Source of the DNA: Rhizobiaceae bacterium
GTDB lineage: Bacteria; Pseudomonadota; Alphaproteobacteria; Rhizobiales; Rhizobiaceae
Length of the DNA: 64,000 bases
Reading direction: 5' to 3'
Assembly (NCBI GenBank): GCA_017643025.1
Contig: JAEPOG010000002.1
Coordinates: 434,001-498,000, forward strand
Position numbers and translations under genes: made by a program. The notes beneath the pieces are model-generated. The model saw only the letters and a list, made by a program, of their open reading frames with translations, had not been told where the DNA came from and did not search any database. Positions 1 through 8,555 of this stretch are shown here, piece by piece (positions within the stretch are counted from its first letter, which is position 1; the number at the start of each line of letters is the position of its first letter).

Positions 1-122
1 GCGGTGGCGAAGACGCGCCACCCGTCGCGCTGCAGTGCCCGTGCGCAATGGGCCCCGATACCGGACGATGCGCCGGTAACGATGATGCTGCGCGCGGTCT
101 TTTCGGTGTTTGAATCGCTCAA
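1..122 (-). CDS. SDR-family oxidoreductase, N-terminal fragment cut by window edge
   Basis: The reverse strand reads from a TTG at 122 into the left window edge. After about a dozen residues it contains the Rossmann dinucleotide-binding motif TGASSGIG, preceded by the hydrophobic strand SIIV, which is diagnostic for classical short-chain dehydrogenases/reductases. An in-frame stop lies two codons upstream of the TTG, and no ATG or GTG precedes the motif, so TTG is the only plausible start, although no strong ribosome site is visible. Only about 40 residues are present, so the catalytic Ser-Tyr-Lys part and the substrate cannot be judged. It is divergent from the YihY/BrkB gene. The cut is the window boundary and is no sign of a pseudogene. 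Confidence 0.75.
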   Translation of the reverse strand, partial: MSDSNTEKTARSIIVTGASSGIGAHCARALQRDGWRVFAT

Positions 123-197
123 GCGTGGTCAGCCGGGTTGCCTTATCGGGCGAAGCCTTCCCATATTCGCGACCCGCAGGCAAACGAGGGAGACAGC

Positions 198-1049
198 GTG
201 CGCAGACTGGTCGCAGTGAAACGGATCGTCTGGGATGCCTTTGGGCATTTCAACGATGACGACGGCTGGGCGATGGCCAGCCACCTGGCGATCACCGCCT
301 TGATGGCGCTGTTCCCGTTCCTGATCTTCTCGACAGCGCTTGCCTCGTTTCTCGGCGCCAAGGCCTATGCCGATACGGCCGTTCACATCGTCTTCGACAC
401 ATGGCCGGAGCAGATCGCCGAGCCCATCGCGCAGGAGGTGAGAAACGTCCTGACCGTGCAACGCGGCGGGTTCCTGACGATCGGCATCGTCATCGCCGCG
501 TTCTTTGCCTCAAACGGCATAGAGGCGCTGAGGACATCCCTCAACAGGGCATACCGGGTGGAAGAGAACCGTTCGATCCTGTTTCGCCGCATCCAGAGCC
601 TTGCCTTCGTGTTCATCGCGACGTTGGGGTTCCTGACGATCAGCGTGCTTCTGGTGCTTGCACCGCTGATTGGACGAATCGCAATCGACGCCGAACCGTG
701 GCTGGCACCCTATATGGGCACAATCACGCTGTGGCGGTACATCATCGCCTCGTCCGTCATCGTGATGGCGCTGATCGCGGTGCATGTCTGGTTGCCTGCA
801 GGGCGGCGCAGCTTCACCGACATCGTGCCGGGCATCCTGTTCACGCTCGCCGCATGGCTGATCGGATCGAGCATGTTCGCGGCCTATCTCGAACAGTTCT
901 CGACCTATGTCTCGACCTATGCCGGGCTGGCGTCGGTAATGATCGCGGTGATCTTCCTCTATATCGTCTCGGCGATCTTCATCCTCGGCGGCGAGATCAA
1001 CGCATCCATACGGCGCTATTCGGAAGCGCGGGCGCGCGTTCCCGGCTGA
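198..1049 (+). CDS. YihY/BrkB family inner-membrane protein
   Basis: A 283-residue integral membrane protein of the YihY/virulence factor BrkB family (once misnamed ribonuclease BN). It has about six hydrophobic segments, an N-terminal region ending in LFPFLIF, and the family-typical C-terminal stretch AYLEQFSTYVSTYAGLAS followed by ILGGEIN. I chose the GTG at 198 because GAGGGAG lies a few bases upstream; an upstream in-frame TTG at 138 would add residues unlike the family. The family's transport role is unsettled. Its last 34 bases overlap the 3' end of the convergent EamA gene. Confidence 0.9.
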   Translation: MRRLVAVKRIVWDAFGHFNDDDGWAMASHLAITALMALFPFLIFSTALASFLGAKAYADTAVHIVFDTWPEQIAEPIAQEVRNVLTVQRGGFLTIGIVIAAFFASNGIEALRTSLNRAYRVEENRSILFRRIQSLAFVFIATLGFLTISVLLVLAPLIGRIAIDAEPWLAPYMGTITLWRYIIASSVIVMALIAVHVWLPAGRRSFTDIVPGILFTLAAWLIGSSMFAAYLEQFSTYVSTYAGLASVMIAVIFLYIVSAIFILGGEINASIRRYSEARARVPG

Positions 1050-1903
1050 GAGGCGAGCCATACGCCGGCGGCAGCGATAGCCATTCCGGCAAGCTGAATC
1101 GCTGAAAGCGTCTCACCGAACAGCACCCATGCGAGCAGCGCGGTGACGGCGGGAACAAGATAGAACAGCGATGCCACCCGCGACATCGCGCCGTGCCGGA
1201 TCAGGTACATCAAAAGGAATATGGCGCCGACTGAGAGCACCAGAACCAGCCACAGCATGGCGAAAATCAGCTCGCCATTCAGCGTGTAGCTGCCGGTCTC
1301 CAGCAGATAGGCCAGGATCGCCACCGGGATCAGGCCGCCGGCATATTGCCAGGCGGTACCGGTAACGAGGTCGGTCGCTCCGCCGGAGCGTTTCTGCCAG
1401 ATGGTTCCCGCCGTCATGCCGATGACCGCGACGACGCAGGCCGCGATGTTCGCCGGTGTCACTCCGCCGTCCACGCCGGCAAGCTTGGGCGACAGGACGA
1501 GGGCAACCCCGACGAATCCGACCGCCAGCCCCGCCCAGTGCCGCGGCAGCACGGTTTCGCCGAGCACAGGTCCAGCGGCCACGGCCGTGATCAGCGGTTG
1601 CAATCCTATTACGAGGGCGGCCAGACCGGCCGGCATGCCGTTGTCGATCGCCCAGAATACGCCGCCCAGATAGACGCCGTGCATCAGCGCGCCGGCGATG
1701 GCGGAATCGAAGGCTGCGCGGCGCGATATCATGCGGGCGCGCAGCGGCAGGGCGATCACCGCCAGCAGGAGGATCGTCAGCAGGAAGCGGACGGCCAGGA
1801 AGGCGAATGGCTCGGCCCATGGCATGGCGTAGCGCGCACCGATGAAGCCGGTCGCCCAGAGGGCGACGAATATTGCGGGCACCAGCCGGGCGATATCTGG
1901 CAT
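1016..1903 (-). CDS. EamA/DMT-family transporter
   Basis: A 295-residue protein with two EamA repeats of about five membrane helices each, typical of drug/metabolite transporters that export small metabolites or amino acids. The start at 1903 (MPDIARLVPAIF) is supported by AAGGA about nine bases upstream; an in-frame ATG 18 codons earlier would add a non-hydrophobic leader. Motifs include WATGFIGARYAMPWAEP in helix one and a terminal helix ending WLASQPG. It overlaps the convergent YihY gene at its 3' end. The substrate cannot be inferred. Confidence 0.92.
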   Translation of the reverse strand: MPDIARLVPAIFVALWATGFIGARYAMPWAEPFAFLAVRFLLTILLLAVIALPLRARMISRRAAFDSAIAGALMHGVYLGGVFWAIDNGMPAGLAALVIGLQPLITAVAAGPVLGETVLPRHWAGLAVGFVGVALVLSPKLAGVDGGVTPANIAACVVAVIGMTAGTIWQKRSGGATDLVTGTAWQYAGGLIPVAILAYLLETGSYTLNGELIFAMLWLVLVLSVGAIFLLMYLIRHGAMSRVASLFYLVPAVTALLAWVLFGETLSAIQLAGMAIAAAGVWLASQPGTRARASE

Positions 1904-2035
1904 GCGGATTGGTCCTTGGTCGGCGGGTCGAGGGCTTAGGACGATAGCTGCCGTCAAGCAAAGCGAAAGAATTCTGGGCTAAAGGAAACCCGTGCCGTGG
2001 CGAAGCTGCTCGCGGCTGGCAAGGGGAACGCAGAC

Positions 2036-2323
2036 ATGATCTGGAACGTCGATGCCGGCTGGCTGTTCATGGCAGTTGCAACGGTGGGTGGCATTTCCTA
2101 CATGCTGGCGCTGCTGCTCGAATCGAGCATCGGGCGCGAGGGCTTTGGGCCGTTCGGCAACGCCGCGCTTATCACGGCGGGCTTCTTTCTCGCGATCTAT
2201 GCGGCGAACCATCAGGGTATCCGCATTGGCGAGCTGAAACATGCGTTGATGATCGGGCTTGGCGGCTCGTTCCTGCTGCTGCTGTTCGTTCTCGCCGTGC
2301 GCGGTGTCTGGGCGCGCCTCTAG
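2036..2323 (+). CDS. small three-helix membrane protein, unknown function
   Basis: A 95-residue hydrophobic protein with three predicted membrane helices (about residues 6-28, 41-60 and 68-90). I prefer the ATG at 2036 because AAGGGGA sits eight bases upstream. A GTG at 1997 with AAAGGA upstream is an alternative that would add 13 residues. I recognise no functional domain. Its stop overlaps the convergent gluQRS stop by four bases. It is probably a conserved membrane protein of the lineage. Confidence 0.7.
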   Translation: MIWNVDAGWLFMAVATVGGISYMLALLLESSIGREGFGPFGNAALITAGFFLAIYAANHQGIRIGELKHALMIGLGGSFLLLLFVLAVRGVWARL

Positions 2324-3210
2324 CGAAGCTCGGGTTCCAACCCGACCATTCGCCTGATGTCCGCCGGCGTCATGCCGGCCGCGCGCAGAGCGCCGATCCC
2401 GGAATCGCCGAAGCGCTTGGAGAGTTTCCGCCCCTCGGCATCCAGGATGAGCGAATGGTGATGGTACACCGGTGGAACGAGCCCCAGAAGCTCTTGCAAT
2501 AGCCGGTGTACCGATGTCGCGTGGAACAGATCGCGCCCGCGCACGACATTGGTGACGTCCTGCAGCGCATCGTCGACAACGACCGCGAGGTGGTAGCTGG
2601 TCGGCATGTCCTTGCGGGCGATCATGACGTCGCCCCAGGCGGCTGGATCCGCGCGTATGCGCCCCGTCTCGCCGTCCGGCCCGGAGCCGGTTTCCTCCCA
2701 GAAAGGTAGCGACTGGGCACGCGCGGTCGCAGCCGTGATGTCCAGACGCCATGAATAGGGAACGCCATCGGCTATCAGGCGTTGGCGCTCGGCTGCACCT
2801 CGTTCGCGATCGACGTGAGGAGGCAGCGGCACGCCGTCAGGGTCGCGCGGCCAAGGCGTGCCATCGGCTTCCGCCTCCGCCACAAAGGCGCGCATTTCGC
2901 CCCGGCTCATGAAGGCCGGGTAGGCAAGCTCTTCTCCAATCAGTGCGTCGAGCGCCGACCGGTAATCGTCCATGTGCTCGGATTGTCGGCGGACGGGATG
3001 GTCCCATTCGATCCCCAGCCAGGTGAGGTCGTCATAGATCGCCTGTTCGTATGCGGGCGTGCTTCGTTCTGTGTCGATGTCCTCGATGCGCAGCAGAAAG
3101 CGCCCGCCTGCGGCGCGGGCCATGTCGTGGTTGAGCAGCGCCGAATAGGCGTGGCCGAGATGCAGGGCGCCGTTGGGGCTCGGAGCGAAACGGAAAACCG
3201 GTGCTGTCAT
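2320..3210 (-). CDS. gluQRS: glutamyl-Q tRNA(Asp) synthetase
   Basis: A truncated glutamyl-tRNA-synthetase paralogue of 296 residues, lacking the anticodon-binding domain. The family attaches glutamate to the queuosine base at position 34 of tRNA-Asp. The class I signature PSPNGALHLGH is at residues 10-20, the LLRIEDID motif at 39-46 and the KMSKS equivalent KLSKR at 262-266. The zinc-binding cysteines of E. coli GluQ-RS are missing: the corresponding segment reads AYPAFMSR. The ATG at 3210 has no strong ribosome site, but it immediately precedes the conserved N-terminus. Confidence 0.95.
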   Translation of the reverse strand: MTAPVFRFAPSPNGALHLGHAYSALLNHDMARAAGGRFLLRIEDIDTERSTPAYEQAIYDDLTWLGIEWDHPVRRQSEHMDDYRSALDALIGEELAYPAFMSRGEMRAFVAEAEADGTPWPRDPDGVPLPPHVDRERGAAERQRLIADGVPYSWRLDITAATARAQSLPFWEETGSGPDGETGRIRADPAAWGDVMIARKDMPTSYHLAVVVDDALQDVTNVVRGRDLFHATSVHRLLQELLGLVPPVYHHHSLILDAEGRKLSKRFGDSGIGALRAAGMTPADIRRMVGLEPELR

Positions 3211-3305
3211 CAGACTGGCGCCGTGCGGATTGTAGAGCGCATTTGACGATTGCTACTTTGGCGGCGCGCGGCCAACAAGGCCCGCGGGGGAAGGAACTGG
3301 CAGCG

Positions 3306-3962
3306 ATGCAACGACCGGCGAAGCGCATAGACACGCTCGACGACGTCGCGAGCGGCCTTGCAGCCCTTGCAGGCATGGATGCAAGGCTCGCCGCCATCAT
3401 TCCAAACATCGGCGAGGTGCCGTTGCGGCGCACCGAGCCCGGCTTCGCCAGCCTTGCCTCGATCATTGTCTCGCAGCAGGTCTCGCGGGCCAGCGCCGAC
3501 GCGATCTTCGGCCGGCTGGTCAGGATTGTCGATCCGCTCGACGCCCCGACGGTGCTTGCAGGTGGCAACGCGCCGCTTGTCGAGGCCGGGTTGTCTCGGC
3601 CGAAACAGGCGGCTTTGCTCGCAGCGGCAACGGCCGTCGAAGCCGGCGCACTCGACCTTCACGGGCTGTGCGACCTCGCTCCCGAAGATGCGAAAGCAAT
3701 GCTCATTGCCGTCCACGGCGTTGGCGAATGGACGGCCGAGGTCTACCTTTTGTTTGCCGCCGGGCATCCCGACATTTTTCCGGCAAAGGATCTGGCATTG
3801 CAGGTGGCGGCAGGCGAACTTTTCGGCCTTGTCGAACGGCCGGACGACCGCGCGACCCGGACGCTGGCCGAATCATGGTCGCCCTGGCGCGCCGTCGCTG
3901 CGCGGCTGCTTTGGGCGCACTATCGCAACCTGAAGGGAAGGGACGCCGCCCCGACTCCTTAA
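3306..3962 (+). CDS. DNA-3-methyladenine glycosylase II-like HhH-GPD enzyme
   Basis: A 218-residue base-excision repair glycosylase of the HhH-GPD superfamily, AlkA-like, expected to remove alkylated purines. Visible features are the conserved LASIIVSQQVS (residues 50-60), a helix-hairpin-helix VHGVGEWTAE (136-145) and the catalytic aspartate D162 in FPAKDLAL. The ATG at 3306 has AAGGA ten bases upstream. The protein lacks the N-terminal AlkA beta-domain, as expected for short bacterial and yeast-MAG-type enzymes. The gluQRS start lies about 95 bases upstream and divergent. Confidence 0.9.
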   Translation: MQRPAKRIDTLDDVASGLAALAGMDARLAAIIPNIGEVPLRRTEPGFASLASIIVSQQVSRASADAIFGRLVRIVDPLDAPTVLAGGNAPLVEAGLSRPKQAALLAAATAVEAGALDLHGLCDLAPEDAKAMLIAVHGVGEWTAEVYLLFAAGHPDIFPAKDLALQVAAGELFGLVERPDDRATRTLAESWSPWRAVAARLLWAHYRNLKGRDAAPTP

Positions 3963-4090
3963 GTGCGCCTGTTTGCTCGCAAAATTGCGTGCGCGCTATG
4001 TCATTGGAGCGTTTTTGCCGCTTCACATTCCTGTCACGTCCGGCTAGGACTATCCGCGCCGATCGGGACTGACCGTAAGGAGGTGAGGAA

Positions 4091-4648
4091 GTGACGATCG
4101 CGGTCTCGCCGGACGGACTTCCCGCTCTGGTGCTGAATGCGGATTACCGACCGCTGAGCTACTACCCCCTGTCGCTCTGGTCATGGCAGGACGCCATCAA
4201 GGCCGTTTTCCTCGACAGGGTGAACATTGTAGCCGAATACGAGCACGCCGTTTCCTCGCCTTCATTCTCGATGAAGGTGCCGAGCGTCGTCAGCCTCAAA
4301 TCCTTCGTCAAACCGTCCCGCCACCCGGCCTTCACACGCTTTAACGTGTTCCTGCGCGACCGCTTCCAGTGCCAGTATTGCGGCACGCGCGAAGAGCTGA
4401 CTTTCGACCACGTGGTCCCCCGCCGCTGCGGCGGCGCGACGACCTGGGAGAACGTCGTGGCGGCCTGTTCCACCTGTAATCTGCGCAAAGGCGGCATGAT
4501 GCCCTCGCAGGCGCGCATGTGGCCGTCGCAGAAGCCCTACCAGCCGACCGTGCACGATCTGCACAACAACGGGCGCATGTTCCCGCCCAACTACCTGCAT
4601 GAAAGCTGGATGGATTATCTCTACTGGGACGTCGAACTGGAGCCGTAA
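4091..4648 (+). CDS. HNH endonuclease family protein
   Basis: A 185-residue HNH nuclease, conserved as a single-copy housekeeping-type gene in many alphaproteobacteria, with unknown cellular target. Zinc-site cysteines form CQYC (94-97) and CSTC (126-129), bracketing the ββα-metal core, with DHVVPRRCGG (D106, H107), N121 and N130. The GTG at 4091 is preceded by a near-perfect Shine-Dalgarno TAAGGAGGTGA (4076-4086). I see no mobile-element or intron context, so it is probably not a homing nuclease. Confidence 0.92.
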   Translation: MTIAVSPDGLPALVLNADYRPLSYYPLSLWSWQDAIKAVFLDRVNIVAEYEHAVSSPSFSMKVPSVVSLKSFVKPSRHPAFTRFNVFLRDRFQCQYCGTREELTFDHVVPRRCGGATTWENVVAACSTCNLRKGGMMPSQARMWPSQKPYQPTVHDLHNNGRMFPPNYLHESWMDYLYWDVELEP

Positions 4649-4653
4649 TCCGG

Positions 4654-4920
4654 CTAGCCGACCTCCCAGAACTGATCCAGCCAGACGTTGAGGCCAAGGA
4701 AGCCGCGCGGGCTGAGCGCATAGATGCGCTTCGTGCCTTCCGAACGCGCGCTGACAAGCCCTGCGTCGAGCAGCACCTTGAGATGCTGGGAAACGGCAGG
4801 CCGGGATACGTCCAGCCCGCCGGCAAGTTCGTTGACGCTTCGCGGCCCCCGGCGCAGCTCCTCCAGGATGTAGCGTCGGTTGCCGTCGGCGATCGCCATG
4901 AACGCGTCCATCTCGGCCAT
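4654..4920 (-). CDS. ArsR-family winged-helix transcriptional regulator
   Basis: An 88-residue single-domain ArsR/SmtB-fold repressor. The recognition region reads VNELAGGLDVSRPAVSQHLKVL, followed by the wing GTKRIYALS. There is no cysteine-rich metal site, so it is probably not a metal sensor; many short ArsR proteins of this type respond to other cues. It lies 28 bases downstream of the MFS transporter, reading from the other side (MFS stop 4949, ArsR start 4920, same strand), so the two may be cotranscribed. It is convergent with the HNH gene. Confidence 0.9.
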   Translation of the reverse strand: MAEMDAFMAIADGNRRYILEELRRGPRSVNELAGGLDVSRPAVSQHLKVLLDAGLVSARSEGTKRIYALSPRGFLGLNVWLDQFWEVG

Positions 4921-4948
4921 GGCTCATTCTGATGCGCGGAGCCGCAAA

Positions 4949-6214
4949 TCACAACGTGCTTTGCGCGTCGTCTTCCGTTTCGGGATCGCTGCGCGGGTCG
5001 AGCATGACGGCATTGGGCGTGACGGCACGCTCGGAGGGCAGCGTCTTGAAGGCCTCGCGCTCCTCGATCGGCACCGGCGCGCGGCGCGAAATGCGCAGTA
5101 CGGCATAGGCTGCAAGTGTAATGTGCGCCCAGGCCGTGGCGAGGAAGATGCCTTCGGCGCTGACATAGTCCATCAGCGGCGCGGCGATGAGCGGCCCGGC
5201 CATGGTGCCGAAGCCGTAGAGAAGCAGCAGGCCGCCGGAAACCTTAACGAAATCCTCCGCAGGCGCGTGGTCGTTGGCATGCGCCACCGCGATCGAATAG
5301 AGGATATAGGCCAACGCACCGTAAAGCGCCGTCATGATCAGGATCATCGTGCCGGAACGCGGTGCGATGAGAACGATCAGCACGGCGAACAACGCAGCTC
5401 CGGCAGCGCCGCCGGCCAGCACATAGCGGCGGTCGGTGCGGTCGGAGATACGGCCGGCCGGCAGCTGGAAGACCGCGCCGGCGACCACGACAAAACTCAT
5501 CATCAGAGCGATTTCTGCGGTCGAGATGCCGGCGCGCGCGCCGTAGACCGCCCCCAGCGTCCCCCAGGCGCCGTTGGCGACGCCGATCAGCAGACAGGCG
5601 GCGAAGGCGACCGGCGAAGTGCGGTAGAGCCCCGGCAGGTCGAGCTTGACCTCGGCCAGCGGACGCGGCGTGACGGCGGTCGAGACCGCCGTCGGTATGA
5701 GAGACAGGCAGAACAGGATGCCTGCCAGCATGAACAGCGTCGCTGTCGATACGTCGCCGCCGGCCACCGTGAGCTGGCCGCCCATGATCGAGGCATAGGT
5801 CACCATCATGTAGAGGCCAAAGACGGTGCCGCGGTTCTCGTTGGAGGATCGCTCGTTGAGCCAGCTCTCGACGATCATGAACGCGCCGGCCATGACGAAG
5901 CCGGTCAGTATGCGCAGAGCGATCCACACATATTCGCTGATCAGCATGCCAGTGAGCAGCGCGATGATCGCGCCCGAGGCGGCAAAGGCGCCGAAGGCGC
6001 GAACATGACCGACGCGTCGAACAAGTCGCGGCGCGAAGAAACATCCAGCGACGAAACCGACAGCCCATGCCGTGCCGAGCAGACCGAGGACCGTAGTCGA
6101 GAAACCCTCTTCCTGGCCACGAAGCGGCAAAAGCAGGCCGTGCAGGCCGGAACCGGCGAGAAGAAAAGCGGTGCCGCACAGAAGCGCGAGGATCGATCCG
6201 AAGGTCGAGAACAT
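4949..6214 (-). CDS. MFS transporter (YcaD/Fsr-like)
   Basis: A 421-residue major facilitator with about twelve hydrophobic helices. Loop 2-3 carries FFAPRLVRRVGHVRAFG, an MFS motif A variant. It ends in an acidic cytoplasmic tail (RSDPETEDDAQ). The overall pattern resembles MFS members annotated as YcaD-like or sugar-type, but the substrate is unknown. The ATG at 6214 has GGAG about twelve bases upstream plus AAGG closer by. The ArsR gene follows on the same strand and could control it. Confidence 0.9.
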   Translation of the reverse strand: MFSTFGSILALLCGTAFLLAGSGLHGLLLPLRGQEEGFSTTVLGLLGTAWAVGFVAGCFFAPRLVRRVGHVRAFGAFAASGAIIALLTGMLISEYVWIALRILTGFVMAGAFMIVESWLNERSSNENRGTVFGLYMMVTYASIMGGQLTVAGGDVSTATLFMLAGILFCLSLIPTAVSTAVTPRPLAEVKLDLPGLYRTSPVAFAACLLIGVANGAWGTLGAVYGARAGISTAEIALMMSFVVVAGAVFQLPAGRISDRTDRRYVLAGGAAGAALFAVLIVLIAPRSGTMILIMTALYGALAYILYSIAVAHANDHAPAEDFVKVSGGLLLLYGFGTMAGPLIAAPLMDYVSAEGIFLATAWAHITLAAYAVLRISRRAPVPIEEREAFKTLPSERAVTPNAVMLDPRSDPETEDDAQSTL

Positions 6215-6257
6215 GCCTTATCAGGACTCCCGTCGGGTATGATTTGTCAGGGCGAGG

Positions 6258-6449
6258 TCAGCGGCGGAAGAGGGCGTCGGCAGCCGCGCGCGTTGCGCCC
6301 TTCTGCGACAGCTCCTGCTCGATGCGCACGATTTCCTCCTTGAGAACGGCGATGCGCGTCTCGAGTTCCTCGACCGAGAGCAGCGACAGGTCCTGCCCGA
6401 TCTCGTGCGCTTTGGCGCGTTTCAGCGGTTCCTCGTCCATCAAAGCCAT
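6258..6449 (-). CDS. DUF1192 family small protein
   Basis: A 63-residue soluble protein matching DUF1192, a family restricted to alphaproteobacteria. It contains HEIGQDLSLLSVEELE followed by a short predicted coiled coil (RIAVLKEEIVRIEQEL). The start at 6449 is set by a strong GGAGGT six to seven bases upstream; the longer reading is untypical. Function is unknown. It is followed on the same strand by the MFS gene and divergent from the quinone oxidoreductase, an arrangement seen in rhizobia. Confidence 0.9.
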   Translation of the reverse strand: MALMDEEPLKRAKAHEIGQDLSLLSVEELETRIAVLKEEIVRIEQELSQKGATRAAADALFRR

Positions 6450-6558
6450 GGTCCTACCTCCGTTCCGCTGAGGCATTTGCCTGCATCGGCGCGAAGGGTA
6501 CATAGTTTCGGCAACGCGATGCAATGCAGCGATGGTCGTGTGGGGAGGTCATCCGAAC

Positions 6559-7569
6559 ATGCCAGCCAGCAACAAGATACCTGAAACGATGACGGCGATA
6601 GCAATCAGCGAACCCGGTGGTCCGATGGTGCTGAAACCGGAGAAACGCGACGTGCCGAAACCGGGTGGCGGCGAAATCCTGGTCAGGGTGAAGGCGGCAG
6701 GCGTCAACCGGCCCGACGTTGCGCAGCGCGCAGGCACATACCCGCCGCCGCCGGGCGCTTCCGATCTGCCGGGGCTGGAAGCGGCCGGCGAAGTTGCCGA
6801 CGTCGGTGAAGGCGTGACGCGCTGGCGGACCGGCGACATCGTGACAGCACTGACGCCGGGCGGTGGTTATGCCGAATTTTGCGTCGTGCACGAATCGAAC
6901 GCACTGCCGGTGCCGCGCGGTTTCGCCATCACCGAGGCGGCGGCGATCCCCGAAACCTATTTTACCGTCTGGCACAATGTATTCGAGCGCGGGGCGCTGA
7001 AACCCGGCGAGACTCTGCTCGTCCATGGCGGCAGCTCAGGCATTGGTACGACTGCGATCCAGCTTGCGACCGCCTTCGGCTCCAAGGTCATCGCGACGGC
7101 GGGCAGCGCGGACAAATGCCAAGCTTGCACCAATCTCGGCGCAGTGCGCGCCGTGAACTACAAGGAAGAGGATTATGTCGAGGCGGTGAAAGCCGAGACC
7201 GGCGGCAAGGGCGCCGACGTCATCCTCGACATGGTCGGCGGCTCTTATGTCGCGCGCAACTATCACGCCGCGGCAGAGGACGCCCGCATCGTCCAGATCG
7301 CTCTGCTGGGAGGAGCCAAGGCGGAAGCCGACTATTCGTTGCTGATGCGCAAGCGGCTAACCCATACCGGCTCGACGCTGAGGCCCCGCAGCGTGGAGTT
7401 CAAGGGCGGCATCGCGGCGGCGTTACGCGAGAAGGTCTGGCCGCTACTGGAGGAACGCCGCGTGGCCCCCATCATGGACATGATCTTTCCGCTGAAGGAA
7501 GCCTGGCGCGCGCATGAGCGCATGGAAGCCGGCGACCACATCGGCAAGATCGTGCTCGACGTGGGCTGA
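6559..7569 (+). CDS. NAD(P)H-quinone oxidoreductase (PIG3-type MDR)
   Basis: A 336-residue zinc-independent medium-chain dehydrogenase/reductase of the quinone oxidoreductase class, predicted to reduce quinones or enones with NADPH. It shows the VNRPDVAQRAG segment of the N-terminal domain, the nucleotide-binding motif LLVHGGSSGIGTTAIQLA, and a terminal GKIVLDVG. The zinc-ligand cysteines of alcohol dehydrogenases are absent. The ATG at 6559 has GGAGG eleven bases upstream; an ATG ten codons later (MTAIAI) is an alternative. Confidence 0.92.
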   Translation: MPASNKIPETMTAIAISEPGGPMVLKPEKRDVPKPGGGEILVRVKAAGVNRPDVAQRAGTYPPPPGASDLPGLEAAGEVADVGEGVTRWRTGDIVTALTPGGGYAEFCVVHESNALPVPRGFAITEAAAIPETYFTVWHNVFERGALKPGETLLVHGGSSGIGTTAIQLATAFGSKVIATAGSADKCQACTNLGAVRAVNYKEEDYVEAVKAETGGKGADVILDMVGGSYVARNYHAAAEDARIVQIALLGGAKAEADYSLLMRKRLTHTGSTLRPRSVEFKGGIAAALREKVWPLLEERRVAPIMDMIFPLKEAWRAHERMEAGDHIGKIVLDVG

Positions 7570-7605
7570 ACGACAGGTCGCATCGCGCGCGGGCTGCCGT
7601 GCTGC

Positions 7606-8442
7606 TCAGCGCCGTCTCGCTACCATCATGTACGGATCGATCTGGTGCGCCTTGAGTGCAGCGGTGTAATTCGCGAACTTCTCGGCCGCGTTCTCGCCAG
7701 TCACGAGGTGCAGGCCGAGCGGCGGCGGCCCGCCATTTTTGGCGATCATGGCGTCCATACGGTCGAAGTAGGTGATTGCCTCGTCGCGAACGCTTTGCTC
7801 GGCAGTCACCTCTAAGCCTGCCGCCTCGACGAGCGCCCGCGTCTCCGCCGGGGATTTGAGGAAGCTTGTCGCCCCTGTCTCGGCCCACGGCATCGGAAAG
7901 GGGACGCTGGGCGTCGGCCCCTTCATCACGTCGAAGATGCAGAACCGAGCACCTGGCTTCAAAACGCGGGTAACCCCGGCGTAGAACCCGGCGCGGTCAT
8001 CGATGTTCATCGCGACGTGGAAGGTCACCGCCGCATCAAAGGTGCCGTCGGCAAAGGGCAGGTCGGCGGCGCTGCCGGTCCGGAATTCGCACTGGCCGGC
8101 CAGCCCCATTCGTGCGGACAGTTCGTTGGCTACCTCGACATATTCAGGCGTCAGGTCGATGCCGGTGACGCGGCAGCCGTGTTCGCGCGCGAGCACGCGG
8201 GCGGTGCCGCCGAGGCCGCTGCCGGCATCCAGTACATGCATGCCGGGTTTCAAAACCATCATGCCGAGCGCCTTCAGTGTCATTTGGCGCCCGGCGGTAT
8301 GAAACTCGTCGACCGGGGCAAGCGCCTCAGGATCGGGGCACTCCGTGTCTACGCCGAGCTGGCGGAGGCCGGAAAGAATCACATCGAGCAATCCCTTCCG
8401 GCCATAGTGAGCGGCTACGCGGTGTTCGATTGGGGTCGCCAT
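7606..8442 (-). CDS. class I SAM-dependent methyltransferase
   Basis: A 278-residue protein with a Rossmann methyltransferase fold. Motif I is VLDAGSGLGGTARVLA, followed by GIDLTPEYVEVA (acidic SAM ribose contact) and an FHVAMNIDDR segment. It resembles sarcosine/dimethylglycine or ubiquinone-type methyltransferases, but the substrate is not determined. The gene is divergent from an HxlR regulator with a palindromic operator between them, so it is the likely regulated target. Confidence 0.85.
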   Translation of the reverse strand: MATPIEHRVAAHYGRKGLLDVILSGLRQLGVDTECPDPEALAPVDEFHTAGRQMTLKALGMMVLKPGMHVLDAGSGLGGTARVLAREHGCRVTGIDLTPEYVEVANELSARMGLAGQCEFRTGSAADLPFADGTFDAAVTFHVAMNIDDRAGFYAGVTRVLKPGARFCIFDVMKGPTPSVPFPMPWAETGATSFLKSPAETRALVEAAGLEVTAEQSVRDEAITYFDRMDAMIAKNGGPPPLGLHLVTGENAAEKFANYTAALKAHQIDPYMMVARRR

Positions 8443-8502
8443 TCCTGCGCTCCTCTGTCTTGGTCTGTCTGAGACTAGTGTGGGCGGCGCTGTTCACGGA
8501 AG

Positions 8503-8515
8503 TACAGAAACTGTA
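8503..8515. promoter_or_regulatory. palindromic operator candidate for the HxlR regulator
   Basis: The 13-base element TACAGAAACTGTA is a perfect inverted repeat (TACAG-AAA-CTGTA) in the 113-base space between the divergent methyltransferase and HxlR genes. HxlR-family regulators bind short TAC-N-GTA palindromes of this size next to their own gene. I see no other strong dyad in this spacer. The assignment is inferred from position and symmetry. Confidence 0.6.
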
Positions 8516-8555
8516 GTTTTGCCGCCTTGGCTCCTCTGTTACCGTGAGGTCCGAG

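Noticed and set aside
4880-6343. 487-codon plus-strand open frame opposite the MFS gene
   Set aside because: Shadow of a clear twelve-helix transporter; the translated sequence is hydrophilic and repetitive with no domain.
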